A stretch of 64,000 bases of DNA from Bacteroidota bacterium (GCA_947447375.1 CANFJB010000012.1:1-64000), one strand, 5' to 3'. Positions 27,885 to 37,387 are shown, numbered from the stretch's first letter. Translations and numbers: made by a program. The notes: generated by a model from the sequence alone, not told the origin.

Positions 27885-28352
27885 ATGAAAAAAATATTTT
27901 TATTAGCAATGCTAACAGTTTTAGGAGTTACAACTTCTAACGCTCAAGAAACAAAAAAAGCTAAAGCTCCTGCAGATGTAAAAACAGCTGCTCCAAAATT
28001 AGAAGGTGCGGGAATGGTTTTCGAAACTGAAACGATAGACTACGGAACAATTGAGCACAATGCTGAAGGTACACGTAAATTTGTTTTCACAAATAATGGT
28101 AACAAACCATTAATCATTTCAAACACACAAGGATCTTGTGGATGTACTGTTCCAACAACTCCAAAAGACCCAATCGCTCCGGGAGCAAAAGGTGAAATTG
28201 GTGTTCATTATGCAACTGATAGAATTGGTGCATTTACTAAAACGGTTACGGTTACTTCAAATGCTGAAGGTCAACCTACAAAAGTTTTAACAATTAAAGG
28301 AAATGTTTTGCCAGATCCAGCTCCTGCTACTCCGGTAGTACCAAAAAGCTAA
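27885..28352 (+). CDS. DUF1573 secreted protein
   Basis: The 155-residue exported protein has a signal peptide (MKKIFLLAMLTVLGVTTSNAQ) and one DUF1573 domain, an Ig/ASPM-SPD-2-Hydin-like beta-sandwich (TETIDYGTIEHNAEGTRKF, FTNNGNKPLIISN, the characteristic GSCGCTVP, then PGAKGEIGVHY). The domain is very common in Bacteroidota periplasmic or surface proteins, and its role is unknown. The tail is Pro/Ala-rich (PDPAPATPVVPKS). It has its own promoter element and terminator. Confidence 0.9.
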   Translation: MKKIFLLAMLTVLGVTTSNAQETKKAKAPADVKTAAPKLEGAGMVFETETIDYGTIEHNAEGTRKFVFTNNGNKPLIISNTQGSCGCTVPTTPKDPIAPGAKGEIGVHYATDRIGAFTKTVTVTSNAEGQPTKVLTIKGNVLPDPAPATPVVPKS

Positions 28353-28370
28353 ATATATTTTAAAATATAA

Positions 28371-28402
28371 TAAAAGCTTCCTTTATCAGGGAGCTTTTTT
28401 TT
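28371..28402 (+). terminator. Intrinsic terminator after DUF1573 gene
   Basis: AAAGCTTCC and GGGAGCTTT (one G-T pair) enclose a short loop and are followed by Ts. Confidence 0.85.
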
Positions 28403-28419
28403 TGAACCTTGAATAAATT

Positions 28420-28947
28420 ATGCGCAAACTAGAAAACAGTGAATTAAATAGAATGTCGGTAGACGACTTTAAAGAAGCTTCCAAAACGCCTTTAATAATT
28501 GTTCTTGACGACATCCGCAGCTTGAATAACATTGGATCTGTATTTAGAACCTCAGATGCATTTTTGGTTGAAAAAATATTTCTTTGCGGGATTACAGCTA
28601 CTCCGCCTAATAAAGAAATTCATAAAACTGCACTAGGAGCTACTGAAACTGTAGCTTGGGAGCATTGTGAAAATGTACTTGAAGTAATTGAAAAATTAAA
28701 ATCAGAAGGAATAAAAGTTTTTGCAATTGAACAGGTTGAAAGTGCAATATTCTTACAAGATTTTAAAATTGAAAAAGATCAAAAATATGCATTAGTTTTT
28801 GGAAATGAAGTTTTTGGTGTAGCTCAAAAAGCAGTAGAAATTTGCGATGGAACGATAGAAATTCCTCAATTAGGAACCAAACATTCTTTAAATATTGCTG
28901 TTAGTGCAGGAATTGTAATTTGGGATTTTTTCAAAAAAATGAGGTGA
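28420..28947 (+). CDS. TrmH/SpoU-family RNA 2'-O-methyltransferase
   Basis: This is an SAM-dependent SPOUT enzyme that 2'-O-methylates tRNA or rRNA. The 175 residues carry the three SpoU motifs: DDIRSLNNIGSVFRTSDAF (motif 1, catalytic Arg), ALVFGNEVFGV (motif 2) and IPQLGTKHSLNIAVSAGIVIW (motif 3, knot and SAM binding). It is short, with no extra RNA-binding domain, like the small TrmL/TrmH members. The exact target nucleotide is unknown. Its stop codon is one base from that of the convergent folK-dNK gene. Confidence 0.9.
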   Translation: MRKLENSELNRMSVDDFKEASKTPLIIVLDDIRSLNNIGSVFRTSDAFLVEKIFLCGITATPPNKEIHKTALGATETVAWEHCENVLEVIEKLKSEGIKVFAIEQVESAIFLQDFKIEKDQKYALVFGNEVFGVAQKAVEICDGTIEIPQLGTKHSLNIAVSAGIVIWDFFKKMR

Positions 28948-28948
28948 T

Positions 28949-30085
28949 TTACTCCTCCATTTTATTTCTAATTTCATCCAAAATGTAAACATAATCACTT
29001 TGATTTTTTACAAAATCTCTGTCGGAAACATCAATAACTAAAATATTTAAATTGGTTTGCGAATTGATGTAATCCAAATACCCTTTATTGATTTTATCCA
29101 AATAGTCGGCAGGAATTTCTTGCTCATAACTTCTTCCTCTTCGTTTAATATTTTGCAATAATCGATCTGTATTTTGATACAAATAAACATACAAATCGGG
29201 TTTCGGCATTTCTTTATAAATAATATCAAACAATGTTTTATAAAGTCTGAATTCATCCTCTTGCAAAGTTACTTTTGCAAATATTAACGATTTAAAGATG
29301 TGATAATCGGCAACAATAAAGTCTTTGAATAAGTCAAATTGTGCTAAATCATCCGATAATTGTTGGTATCTATCTGCCAAAAAAGACATTTCTAGAGGAA
29401 AAGCATATCGGTTTTGATCTTTATAAAATTTAGGTAAAAACGGGTTATCGGCAAAGCGCTCAAATACCGTTTTTGCATTAAAATCTTGTGCAATTTTTTC
29501 CGCAAGGGTCGTTTTTCCAGCGCCAATATTCCCTTCAATCGCGATATAATTGTATTGTTGTAGATTGTATTTTTCTGTTGGCAACTCCAAATCAGAAATT
29601 ACTTTACAACTGCTTTTGTCTTCACAAATAGCTATCAATTCTTGAGTTGATTTTTGAAGAACCGGATGAATAAATTCTAATTGTAAGTCATTCATTGGTA
29701 TTAATACAAACAATCGCTTTTGCATTTGCGGATGCGGAACAACTAAATTCGCAGTATTTATTATGTTGTTTTCAAAACTGATAATGTCAATATCTATAGT
29801 TCTAGGTTGGTAAACATCTTGTGAATTTCTAATTCTACCCAGTTTTTTTTCAATTTTTAAAAGTCCCAACAATAGCTTTTGAGCAGATTTATGAGTGTGA
29901 ATTGCAATTGCGCAATTGTAAAATGAGTCACTTTCAAAACCCCAAGAAGGAGATTCATATAACTTTGAAACTGAAAACACCGTTCCCATTTCCAATTGTA
30001 TCAATTGGATGCATTTTTGAATGTTTTCAAGACGATTGCCTTGATTACTTCCTATAGATAAAATGGCTTGATTTTGGACCTTCAT
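28949..30085 (-). CDS. folK: Fusion of HPPK (FolK) and deoxynucleoside kinase
   Basis: Two enzymes lie in one 378-residue chain. Residues 1 to about 135 are 6-hydroxymethyl-7,8-dihydropterin pyrophosphokinase (folate pathway), with SIGSNQGNR, FYNCAIAI, EKKLGRIRN and the PRTIDIDII metal-binding signature. After a linker, residues about 178-378 are a dCK/dGK-type deoxynucleoside kinase (purine/pyrimidine salvage), with P-loop GNIGAGKTT (185-193), ERFADNPFLPKFY, ADRYQQLSDD and the lid-region RRGRSYE. Both halves look intact. The fusion is known in Bacteroidota; both domains handle nucleotide-like phosphoryl transfer. It diverges from the AsmA-like gene. Confidence 0.92.
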   Translation of the reverse strand: MKVQNQAILSIGSNQGNRLENIQKCIQLIQLEMGTVFSVSKLYESPSWGFESDSFYNCAIAIHTHKSAQKLLLGLLKIEKKLGRIRNSQDVYQPRTIDIDIISFENNIINTANLVVPHPQMQKRLFVLIPMNDLQLEFIHPVLQKSTQELIAICEDKSSCKVISDLELPTEKYNLQQYNYIAIEGNIGAGKTTLAEKIAQDFNAKTVFERFADNPFLPKFYKDQNRYAFPLEMSFLADRYQQLSDDLAQFDLFKDFIVADYHIFKSLIFAKVTLQEDEFRLYKTLFDIIYKEMPKPDLYVYLYQNTDRLLQNIKRRGRSYEQEIPADYLDKINKGYLDYINSQTNLNILVIDVSDRDFVKNQSDYVYILDEIRNKMEE

Positions 30086-30123
30086 ATTAACTGCAAATTA
30101 ACAAAAGAAAATGAGAATAAAAC

Positions 30124-30131
30124 TATATTTG
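30124..30131 (+). promoter_or_regulatory. Predicted -7 element for the AsmA-like gene
   Basis: TATATTTG followed by C matches TAnnTTTG, about 97 bp before the ATG. No matching -33 TTG is seen. Confidence 0.45.
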
Positions 30132-30227
30132 CAATGAGTGTTAATAAATTTATTTGTGGTTAAAACATAAACTCCATTTAACCTCGTTATATCATCAACT
30201 CGATTTTTATTATTATAAATAAACCCC

Positions 30228-32774
30228 ATGAAAAAGAAAATTCTAAAAATTACAGGAATAACTTTGCTATCAATAATCGCTTTACTGTTTGCAATTCCTT
30301 ATTTTTTCAAAGATCAAATCAATGCAAAAATTTTGGAATCTATAAACAATAGCGTTGATGCAAAAGTAACTTTTGTAGATGCCGATTTGAGTTTGCTGAA
30401 GAGTTTTCCCCAAGCAAATGTTACAATTGAAAAATTAAGTATTGTAAATAACGCTCCGTTTAAAGGAGACACACTGGTTTATTTAGGAGAATTAAACTTA
30501 AAAATGTCGGTCAAAGAATTATTTAAATCTAAGGAAGAGGCGATCAATATAGAAGCAATTTCTTCAAAAAACGGTTTAATAAATATCATTTTCAATAAAG
30601 ATGGAATAGGAAACTTTGACATTGCCTTAAAAAATAAAGAGGCAGATAAAAGCAAAAGCAAACCGATGTCATTAAAAATAAAGGAATATTCGATTGAGAA
30701 TTATACCTTCCAATATTATGACGAAAGTTCAAAAATCAGAATGAAATTAGACAGTTTGTACCATTCCGGAAGTGGTGATTTTGCATCTTCAAAATTGGAT
30801 TTAGTTACAAAATCAGCGGCGAATGTTAGTTTGGATATGGACAAAATCAATTACATGAAAAAAGTACCAGTTACCTTGGACGCAGTTTTAGGAATTGATT
30901 TAGACAAAAGTAAATACACCTTTAAGGAAAATAAAGCGCACATTAATAAGCTGCCTTTAGAATTTGATGGATTTATACAAATGGTGGCAAATGGTCAGAA
31001 TTATGATTTGAAATTCAAAACACCAACTTCATCATTTGAGAATTTCTTAGGTTTGGTTCCATCAGGATATTCTGGTAGTATTAAAGACGTGAAAACAACT
31101 GGTGAATTTACAGTTAATGGATTTGCAAAAGGATTATTTTCAGATACGACAGTTCCAAAATTCAATATCGAAATAGCATCAAATAATGCTTCATTTCAGT
31201 ATCCAAACTTACCAAAATCGGTGCGAAATATTGTAATTGATACTAAGATAATCAATGAAACCGGTGTATTAAATGATACTTATGTAAATTTAGATAAAAT
31301 CTCATTCAAGATAGACCAAGATGTATTTGAAGCTAAAGCAACTATTAGAAACATCACAAAAAATGCTTTAGTTAATGCGTCATTAAAAGGAAAAATTAAC
31401 TTGTCTAATTTATCAAAAGCATATCCGATTAAAATGGACAAACCGCTTTCAGGGATTTTAAAAGCGGATGTGAAAACCAAATTTGACATGGAATCGGTAA
31501 ATAAAAGTAATTATCAAAATATCGAAAATTCAGGAACAATCAGCTTGACTGGATTTAATTATTCTGATGAAAAAGGAAAGAAAATGGCAATTTCAAGCGC
31601 AATTGTTCAATTTAATCCGAGTCGAGTGAATCTTCAAGAATTTAAGGCAACTACTGGAAAAAGTGATATTAATTTGTCAGGTGTTTTAGATAATTTTTAT
31701 GGGTTTCTGTTCAAAAAACAAGAGTTGAAAGGAAATTTCAATATGAGTTCTAATCAAATTGCAGTTTCGGATTTTCTTACTTCCGATGAAGAGAAAAAAG
31801 AAAATACTACGGGTTCAGCAATGAAAATTCCTAGTTTTTTGAATTGTACATTAACAGCTAAAGCCAATAAAGTACTTTATGATAACTTGACTTTAACGGC
31901 CGTTTCAGGAAAATTAATTATAAAAGATCAAAGTGTAACATTAGAAAATGGAAAAACTTCCCTATTTGGAGGCGCAATTTCATTTGACGGAAGTGTCTCA
32001 ACCAAAGAGAAAACTCCTAATTTCAAAATGGATTTAGGGATGAACCAAGTTGATATTCAGCAAACGTTTACACAATTGGAAATGATGAAAAAAATTGCTC
32101 CGATTGCTGGGGTAATCAATGGAAAATTAAATTCAAGTATCAATTTATCTGGTAATTTAGATTCTAAAAGCATGACACCAGATTTAAATACACTTTCTGG
32201 GAATTTAGCTGGAAAGTTAGCATCTACTTCGTTAAATCCTTCCAATTCAAATGTGTTGAAGAGTTTGGGCTCCAATTTGAAGTTTCTTGATTTACAGCAA
32301 TTGAATTTAAACGATGTGAAAGCCAATTTAATTTTTAAGAATGGAAAAGTTGAAGTAAGCCCTTTTGATTTAAAATATCAAGATATAAAAGCGACTATTA
32401 ATGGAACCCACGGCTTTGACCAGGCGATGAATTACAATATCAAAATGGATGTTCCGGCAAAATATTTAGGAAACGAGGCAAATAAATTAATTGCGAAATT
32501 ATCTACTTCCGATGCCAATAAAATTGAAAATATACCTGTAAATGCAATAATAACTGGAAGTTTCAAAAGTCCGAAAGTGACCACTGATATGAAAAGTGCA
32601 GTTACAAATTTGACGAACCAATTGGTGAAACAACAAAAAGAAAAATTATTAAATCAAGGGAAAAATACTTTAAAAGAGCTGCTTAATGGATCTAAAAAAG
32701 ACACAACAAGCAATCAAAAAGAAGATTTAAAATCGAAAGCAGAAGGTTTGTTGAAAGGTTTATTCAGAAAGTAA
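30228..32774 (+). CDS. AsmA-family inner-membrane/periplasmic protein
   Basis: The 848-residue protein has one N-terminal membrane helix (ITLLSIIALLFAIPYFF, about residues 9-27) and a long periplasmic body of beta-strand repeats. The body includes the AsmA features DAKVTFVDADLSLLKSFPQANVTIEKLSIVN near the start and an AsmA_2-like C-terminal part (SGNLDSKSMTPDLNTLSGNLAGKL, then NLIFKNGKVEVSPFDLKYQDIKATINGTHGFDQAMNY). The family is thought to bridge the membranes and move phospholipid or affect outer-membrane assembly. The C-terminus is Lys-rich. The stop codon abuts that of DUF2797 with no gap. Confidence 0.85.
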   Translation: MKKKILKITGITLLSIIALLFAIPYFFKDQINAKILESINNSVDAKVTFVDADLSLLKSFPQANVTIEKLSIVNNAPFKGDTLVYLGELNLKMSVKELFKSKEEAINIEAISSKNGLINIIFNKDGIGNFDIALKNKEADKSKSKPMSLKIKEYSIENYTFQYYDESSKIRMKLDSLYHSGSGDFASSKLDLVTKSAANVSLDMDKINYMKKVPVTLDAVLGIDLDKSKYTFKENKAHINKLPLEFDGFIQMVANGQNYDLKFKTPTSSFENFLGLVPSGYSGSIKDVKTTGEFTVNGFAKGLFSDTTVPKFNIEIASNNASFQYPNLPKSVRNIVIDTKIINETGVLNDTYVNLDKISFKIDQDVFEAKATIRNITKNALVNASLKGKINLSNLSKAYPIKMDKPLSGILKADVKTKFDMESVNKSNYQNIENSGTISLTGFNYSDEKGKKMAISSAIVQFNPSRVNLQEFKATTGKSDINLSGVLDNFYGFLFKKQELKGNFNMSSNQIAVSDFLTSDEEKKENTTGSAMKIPSFLNCTLTAKANKVLYDNLTLTAVSGKLIIKDQSVTLENGKTSLFGGAISFDGSVSTKEKTPNFKMDLGMNQVDIQQTFTQLEMMKKIAPIAGVINGKLNSSINLSGNLDSKSMTPDLNTLSGNLAGKLASTSLNPSNSNVLKSLGSNLKFLDLQQLNLNDVKANLIFKNGKVEVSPFDLKYQDIKATINGTHGFDQAMNYNIKMDVPAKYLGNEANKLIAKLSTSDANKIENIPVNAIITGSFKSPKVTTDMKSAVTNLTNQLVKQQKEKLLNQGKNTLKELLNGSKKDTTSNQKEDLKSKAEGLLKGLFRK

Positions 32775-33569
32775 TTACACTTCAAGTCTAACGATATATC
32801 CTTCATTACTTCTAATGTTGAAAACTGTGCCGTCTTCAAAAATCAGATATTGACCTTTAATTCCGATTAATTTACCACTATAATTTGGAGTTTTATCCAA
32901 ACTCAAACTGTTTATTTTTGAAGGATATTCCAGAACTGGGTAATTCATTTCATACAAATCGTTTTTCTCTAAATGGAAATATTCCTGAACTTCGTCTGGC
33001 AATAACGATTGTAGTTTTTCGCGTTCTTTAATTAAATCAGTGAAAACGATATCATTAGTTAACATTTTACGCCAATTGGTTTTATCAGCAAAATGGCTTT
33101 TTAGCGCTACCTCGGTAATTCCAGCAAGGTAACGATTGGGAACTTCAACTATTGAAATGGCTTTTTCGGCACCTTGATCAATCCAACGAGTTGGGACTTG
33201 AGTTTTACGTGTAACCCCTACTTTCACTTCACTCGACAAAGCCAAATAAACAATATGAGGTTGCAATTGAACTTTTTCTTCATAAGCTAAATCACGGTCT
33301 TGAATTCCTAAATGAGCAGTACTTAATTCAGGTTTCATAATCCAATCGCCAACAGCTGGACTTGAGAAAAAACAATCATAACAAAAACCTTGACGAAAAA
33401 TTTTCTTCTTTTTTCCACAATTCAAGCATTGGAAACCAACAAAATTGATCTCGATATTTTTATTCAATAATTGATTCACATTTAGAAAACTATCTTGAAA
33501 AATCAAAAAATATTGAATTGGAGTTTCAAACTGTGTTTGCATTTTATTAAGAACGCCTTCGTATGTCAT
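32775..33569 (-). CDS. DUF2797 protein
   Basis: The 264-residue protein has a four-Cys zinc-ribbon-like motif (CLNCGKKKKIFRQGFCYDC, about 48-66), then AVGDWIMKPELSTAHLGIQDRDL and a central GIY-YIG-like stretch (IVYLALSSEVKVGVTRKTQVPTRWIDQGA). This is the usual layout of DUF2797, whose function is not established. The start is ATG at 33569. It is convergent with the AsmA-like gene and divergent from the GH3-like gene. Confidence 0.8.
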   Translation of the reverse strand: MTYEGVLNKMQTQFETPIQYFLIFQDSFLNVNQLLNKNIEINFVGFQCLNCGKKKKIFRQGFCYDCFFSSPAVGDWIMKPELSTAHLGIQDRDLAYEEKVQLQPHIVYLALSSEVKVGVTRKTQVPTRWIDQGAEKAISIVEVPNRYLAGITEVALKSHFADKTNWRKMLTNDIVFTDLIKEREKLQSLLPDEVQEYFHLEKNDLYEMNYPVLEYPSKINSLSLDKTPNYSGKLIGIKGQYLIFEDGTVFNIRSNEGYIVRLEV

Positions 33570-33615
33570 TATTGAAAAGTTTAAGGTATAAAGTATAAAG
33601 TTCCGTAAAATTTGC

Positions 33616-33623
33616 TATTTTTG
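33616..33623 (+). promoter_or_regulatory. Predicted -7 element for the GH3-like gene
   Basis: TATTTTTG fits TAnnTTTG, 65 bp before the chosen ATG. Just downstream is a short direct duplication of aaatctaaa-gttgaaa (33652-33687). Confidence 0.45.
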
Positions 33624-33687
33624 GTAAAGTTAGCATTTGTTTGCCGTTTAACAAATCTAAAAGTTGAAAACTAAATCTAAAGTTGAA

Positions 33688-35208
33688 ATGCCAATTTCTA
33701 TTATCAATTCATTCGCCTCTTGGGTTTTAAAACAGCGCATTCATCAGATTGAGCTTTTTTTAAAATACCCTAATGAAGTACAAGAAGAATTGCTTTTGAA
33801 TTTAATTCGAACGGCAGAAAAAACTACCCTCGGAATAGAATACGGCTACGAATCGATTAAAACGTATGCCACTTTTACTGAACGGGTTCCTATTTCAACC
33901 TATGAAGATTTACAGCCATTAATTGAGCGAACTCGCTTGGGAGAGCAAAATGTATTTTGGAATACTCCTGTAAAATGGTTTGCAAAATCAAGTGGGACAA
34001 CCAATGCAAAAAGTAAATTTATCCCTGTGAGCAATGAAGCTTTAGAAAATTGTCATTACAAGGGCAGTAAAGATTTATTGTGCATGTATTTGAATAACAA
34101 TGAAAATTCGGGGCTGTTTTCTGGAAAAAGTTTACGATTGGGTGGAAGTTCACAAATATATGAGGACAACAATACTTTTTTTGGTGATTTATCGGCGATA
34201 CTAATTGAAAACATGCCTATTTGGGCTGAATTTATTAGCACACCAAGTAATAGAACTTCCTTAATGAGCGAATGGGAAACAAAAATTACTGCAATTATCA
34301 ATGAAACAAAAAACGAAAACGTAACTAGTTTTGCTGGAGTTCCTTCATGGATGTTGGTTTTACTTAATAAAGTACTTGAAGAAACTGGAAAATCAAATTT
34401 ATTGGAATTATGGCCAAATCTTGAAGTGTATTTCCATGGAGGAGTAAATTTTGATCCTTATAGAGAACAATATCAAAAAATAGTTCCCAACTCAGATTTT
34501 AAATATTACGAAATTTACAATGCTTCCGAAGGTTTTTTTGCGATTCAAGATAGAAATGATTCCAATGAATTATTATTGATGTTGGATTATGGGATTTTTT
34601 ATGAATTCATTCCAATGGATGTTTTCGGAACTACAAACCAATATGCTATTCGCTTGTGCGATGTAGAATTAAATAAAAATTATGCGATTGTGATCACTAC
34701 AAACTCTGGTTTGTGGCGCTATATGATAGGAGACACCATCCGATTTACCTCATTAAACCCCTACAGGATTAGAGTTACGGGAAGAACAAAACACCATATC
34801 AATGTTTTTGGCGAGGAGTTAATGGTTGAAAATACCGACAGAGCTATTGCTAAAGCGTGTCAAATCACCAATACAGAAGTGGTGGATTATACTGTAGCTC
34901 CTATTTTCATGAAAGGCAAAGAAAAAGGCGCTCATGAATGGATGATTGAATTCAAGAACAACCCTTCAGATGCGGCTGCTTTTGCGAAAATTTTGGATGA
35001 AACGTTACAAACTTTAAACTCTGATTACGAAGCCAAACGCTATAATAACATGACTTTAAATCAATTGAAAATAAATATTGCTCGTCCGAATTTATTTTAT
35101 GATTGGCTGAAAGACCAAAACAAATTAGGTGGTCAGCACAAAATTCCAAGGTTGTCCAATCAAAGGGATTATTTAGAAAAATTGAAGGGCATGCAGATTA
35201 TAAAATAA
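33688..35208 (+). CDS. GH3 auxin-responsive promoter family (acyl-adenylating) protein
   Basis: GH3 proteins are ANL-superfamily enzymes that adenylate a carboxylate and join it to an amine; the bacterial substrates are unknown. The 506-residue protein (from ATG 33688) has the AMP-binding signature KWFAKSSGTTNAKSKFIPVS, the later YNASEGFFAIQD (second adenylate motif), YAIVITTNSGLWRYMIGDTIRF and the hinge region RVTGRTKHHINVFGEE. A TTG-started extension of eight codons falls in a duplicated A-rich leader and is less likely. The terminator is shared with the convergent clpX. Confidence 0.9.
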   Translation: MPISIINSFASWVLKQRIHQIELFLKYPNEVQEELLLNLIRTAEKTTLGIEYGYESIKTYATFTERVPISTYEDLQPLIERTRLGEQNVFWNTPVKWFAKSSGTTNAKSKFIPVSNEALENCHYKGSKDLLCMYLNNNENSGLFSGKSLRLGGSSQIYEDNNTFFGDLSAILIENMPIWAEFISTPSNRTSLMSEWETKITAIINETKNENVTSFAGVPSWMLVLLNKVLEETGKSNLLELWPNLEVYFHGGVNFDPYREQYQKIVPNSDFKYYEIYNASEGFFAIQDRNDSNELLLMLDYGIFYEFIPMDVFGTTNQYAIRLCDVELNKNYAIVITTNSGLWRYMIGDTIRFTSLNPYRIRVTGRTKHHINVFGEELMVENTDRAIAKACQITNTEVVDYTVAPIFMKGKEKGAHEWMIEFKNNPSDAAAFAKILDETLQTLNSDYEAKRYNNMTLNQLKINIARPNLFYDWLKDQNKLGGQHKIPRLSNQRDYLEKLKGMQIIK

Positions 35209-35236
35209 AAAACCGTCTAACAATAGACGGTTTTTT
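35206..35236. terminator. Bidirectional terminator between GH3-like gene and clpX
   Basis: AAAAAACCGTCTA and TAGACGGTTTTTT pair around a short loop, with A/T runs on both sides. Confidence 0.9.
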
Positions 35237-35242
35237 ATTTAT

Positions 35243-36472
35243 TTACGACGCTATTTCCAAGCGTTTCAGTAAGTTTTTGCTCAAAGTGTGTTGTGCATAT
35301 TCTTTATCGATATCCAAGGTTTTTTCTTCAGAACTTGGCAAATCATACATCGCATCAGTAAGAATCGCTTCGCATAAAGAACGCAATCCACGAGCGCCTA
35401 ATTTATATTCTAATGCTTTATCAACGATAAAATCCAGCGCTTCATCTGAAATATTGAACTCCACTTCGTCCATTAAAAACAACTTTTTATATTGCTTTAT
35501 TAGGGCGTTTTTCGGCTCAGTTAAAATAGCTCGCAACGTTTCTCTGTCTAATGGATCCATGTGAGTTAAAACTGGTAAACGACCGATAATTTCGGGAATC
35601 AAACCAAAATCTTTGATGTCTTTTGGAATGATATATTGCAACAAATTGTCTTTATTTATGTTGTCAGCATTTTTTGATGAACTGTAACCCATCGCTTGAC
35701 GGTTCAATCTTTTGGAAATTATTTTTTCAATTCCATCAAAAGCACCTCCGGCAATAAATAAAATATTTTGAGTATTTACCTCAACAAATTTTTGGTCGGG
35801 ATGTTTCCTACCTCCTTTTGGTGGCACATTCACAACAGTTCCTTCTAACAATTTTAATAATGCTTGTTGAACACCTTCACCAGAAACATCACGAGTAATG
35901 GAAGGATTGTCACCTTTACGGGAAATTTTATCAATTTCGTCAATAAAAACAATTCCTCTTTCGGCTTTAGCCACATCATAATCGGCAGCTTGTAGAAGGC
36001 GCGTTAAAATGCTTTCAACATCTTCACCTACATATCCTGCTTCTGTTAATACAGTTGCATCAACAATAGCCAAAGGAACATCAAGCATTTTTGCAATGGT
36101 TTTTGCAACCAATGTTTTTCCGGTACCTGTTTGACCCACCATAATAATATTGGATTTTTCAATCTCCACTTCATCTTCTAATTCTTGTTGCATCAATCTT
36201 TTATAATGATTGTAAACTGCAACCGCCATTACTTTTTTGGTTTGGTCTTGACCAATAACGTATTTATCTAGAAATGCACGAATTTCTTTTGGCTTTCTAA
36301 GAACTAAATCGCCAACATTAGATTTCACATTAGATTTTAATTCCTCAACCACAATGCCATTTGCTTGCTCAATACATTTATCACAAATGTGCGCATCTAT
36401 CCCAGCAATCAATAAATTGGTTTCTGGTTTTTTTCTTCCACAGAAGGAACATTCTAATTTTTCTTTTGCCAT
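35243..36472 (-). CDS. clpX: ATP-dependent Clp protease, unfoldase subunit ClpX
   Basis: ClpX is a hexameric AAA+ unfoldase that feeds proteins to ClpP. The 409-residue protein has the N-terminal zinc-binding domain (Cys8, Cys11, Cys30, Cys33), Walker A GQTGTGKT (113-120), Walker B FIDEIDKI, the pore loop GYVGEDV, the RKGDNPSITRDVSGEGVQQALLK segment and sensor 2 GARGLRS. It lies 87 bp downstream of clpP on the same strand. A pppGpp-like repeat cluster of gtttaaa units fills that gap, and no terminator is seen, so co-transcription with clpP is likely. Confidence 0.97.
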   Translation of the reverse strand: MAKEKLECSFCGRKKPETNLLIAGIDAHICDKCIEQANGIVVEELKSNVKSNVGDLVLRKPKEIRAFLDKYVIGQDQTKKVMAVAVYNHYKRLMQQELEDEVEIEKSNIIMVGQTGTGKTLVAKTIAKMLDVPLAIVDATVLTEAGYVGEDVESILTRLLQAADYDVAKAERGIVFIDEIDKISRKGDNPSITRDVSGEGVQQALLKLLEGTVVNVPPKGGRKHPDQKFVEVNTQNILFIAGGAFDGIEKIISKRLNRQAMGYSSSKNADNINKDNLLQYIIPKDIKDFGLIPEIIGRLPVLTHMDPLDRETLRAILTEPKNALIKQYKKLFLMDEVEFNISDEALDFIVDKALEYKLGARGLRSLCEAILTDAMYDLPSSEEKTLDIDKEYAQHTLSKNLLKRLEIAS

Positions 36473-36477
36473 TTTAT

Positions 36478-36556
36478 ATTGTTTAAAGTTTAAAAAGTTT
36501 AAAGTTTAAAGTTACTCAGCAACCTTAAACTTTAAACCTTAAACTTGTAACTTCCA
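36478..36556. repeat. gtttaaa/aaacttt repeat cluster between clpP and clpX
   Basis: Several gtttaaa units (36481-36510) face their inverted form aaactttaaac (36527-36547), so the transcript could fold into a long A/U hairpin. It looks like a flavobacterial intergenic repeat. Confidence 0.65.
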
Positions 36557-36559
36557 ATC

Positions 36560-37234
36560 TTATCCTCTTCTCAACACTTCATCAATCATCCCGTACTCTT
36601 TTGCTTCATCGGCAATCATCCAATAATCGCGTTCAGAATCCATGTGTACTTTTTCAAAAGATTGTCCCGAATGTTTAGAAATTATTTGATATAATTCGTC
36701 TTTTAGCTTTAACATTTCACGCAAGTTGATTTCCATATCTGTTGCAACTCCTTGCGCCCCACCAGAAGGTTGGTGAATCATAACTCTTGAATGAGGTAAT
36801 GCAGAACGTTTCCCTTCAGCACCCGCACACAATAAAACAGCTCCCATTGAAGCAGCCATTCCGGTACAAATTGTAGCTACATCAGGCTTAATGTATTGCA
36901 TTGTGTCATAAATTCCCAAACCAGCATAAACACTTCCACCTGGAGAATTGATGTAAATTTGAATGTCTTTTGAAGAATCTGCGCTTTCTAAAAACAACAA
37001 TTGTGCTTGAACGATATTTGCAATTTGATCGTCAATTCCTGTTCCCATGAAGATAATTCTATCCATCATTAATCTAGAAAAAACATCCAATTGAGAAACG
37101 TTTAAATGGCGTTCTTCAATAATATATGGAGTCATCCCTTTTGGCGTCATTGCATTTACAAGTTTGTCGTAATACAAATTATTAACTCCTTGATGTTTTG
37201 TAGCAAACTTCTTAAATTCGTTAGAGTAATTCAT
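36560..37234 (-). CDS. clpP: ATP-dependent Clp protease, proteolytic subunit ClpP
   Basis: ClpP is the serine protease barrel that pairs with ClpX. The 224-residue protein has the complete triad Ser129 (GMAASMGA), His154 (SRVMIHQPSGGA) and Asp203 (SERDYW). The 25- and 49-residue spacing equals that of E. coli ClpP. It starts at ATG 37234. A promoter element TAACTTTG lies 44 bp upstream and the tig terminator lies before that, so clpP begins its own unit, clpP-clpX. Confidence 0.97.
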   Translation of the reverse strand: MNYSNEFKKFATKHQGVNNLYYDKLVNAMTPKGMTPYIIEERHLNVSQLDVFSRLMMDRIIFMGTGIDDQIANIVQAQLLFLESADSSKDIQIYINSPGGSVYAGLGIYDTMQYIKPDVATICTGMAASMGAVLLCAGAEGKRSALPHSRVMIHQPSGGAQGVATDMEINLREMLKLKDELYQIISKHSGQSFEKVHMDSERDYWMIADEAKEYGMIDEVLRRG

Positions 37235-37277
37235 TTTTTTATTATTAATAAGTTTAATATATTGTCTAGATTCTTCA

Positions 37278-37285
37278 CAAAGTTA
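37278..37285 (-). promoter_or_regulatory. Predicted -7 element for clpP-clpX
   Basis: TAACTTTG on the minus strand matches TAnnTTTG, between the tig terminator and the clpP start. Confidence 0.5.
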
Positions 37286-37295
37286 ATGCAAAGCA

Positions 37296-37335
37296 TTAAA
37301 TAAAAGAGTGCCAAAAAAATAAATTTCTGACACTC
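37296..37335 (-). terminator. Intrinsic terminator after tig
   Basis: On the minus strand GAGTGTCA and TGGCACTC pair (one G-T) around a 14-base loop and are followed by TTTTATTT. Confidence 0.75.
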
Positions 37336-37387
37336 AAATATAATTCTTTTTTATTGTTTATCAAATGAAAACTGACTAATCTAGAAT

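Noticed and set aside
37296..37335. GAGTG(C)CA...TGACACTC as a CIRCE-like operator for clpP
   Set aside because: Spacing is 14 rather than 9, and it reads as a hairpin plus T-run right after tig, so a terminator explains it better.
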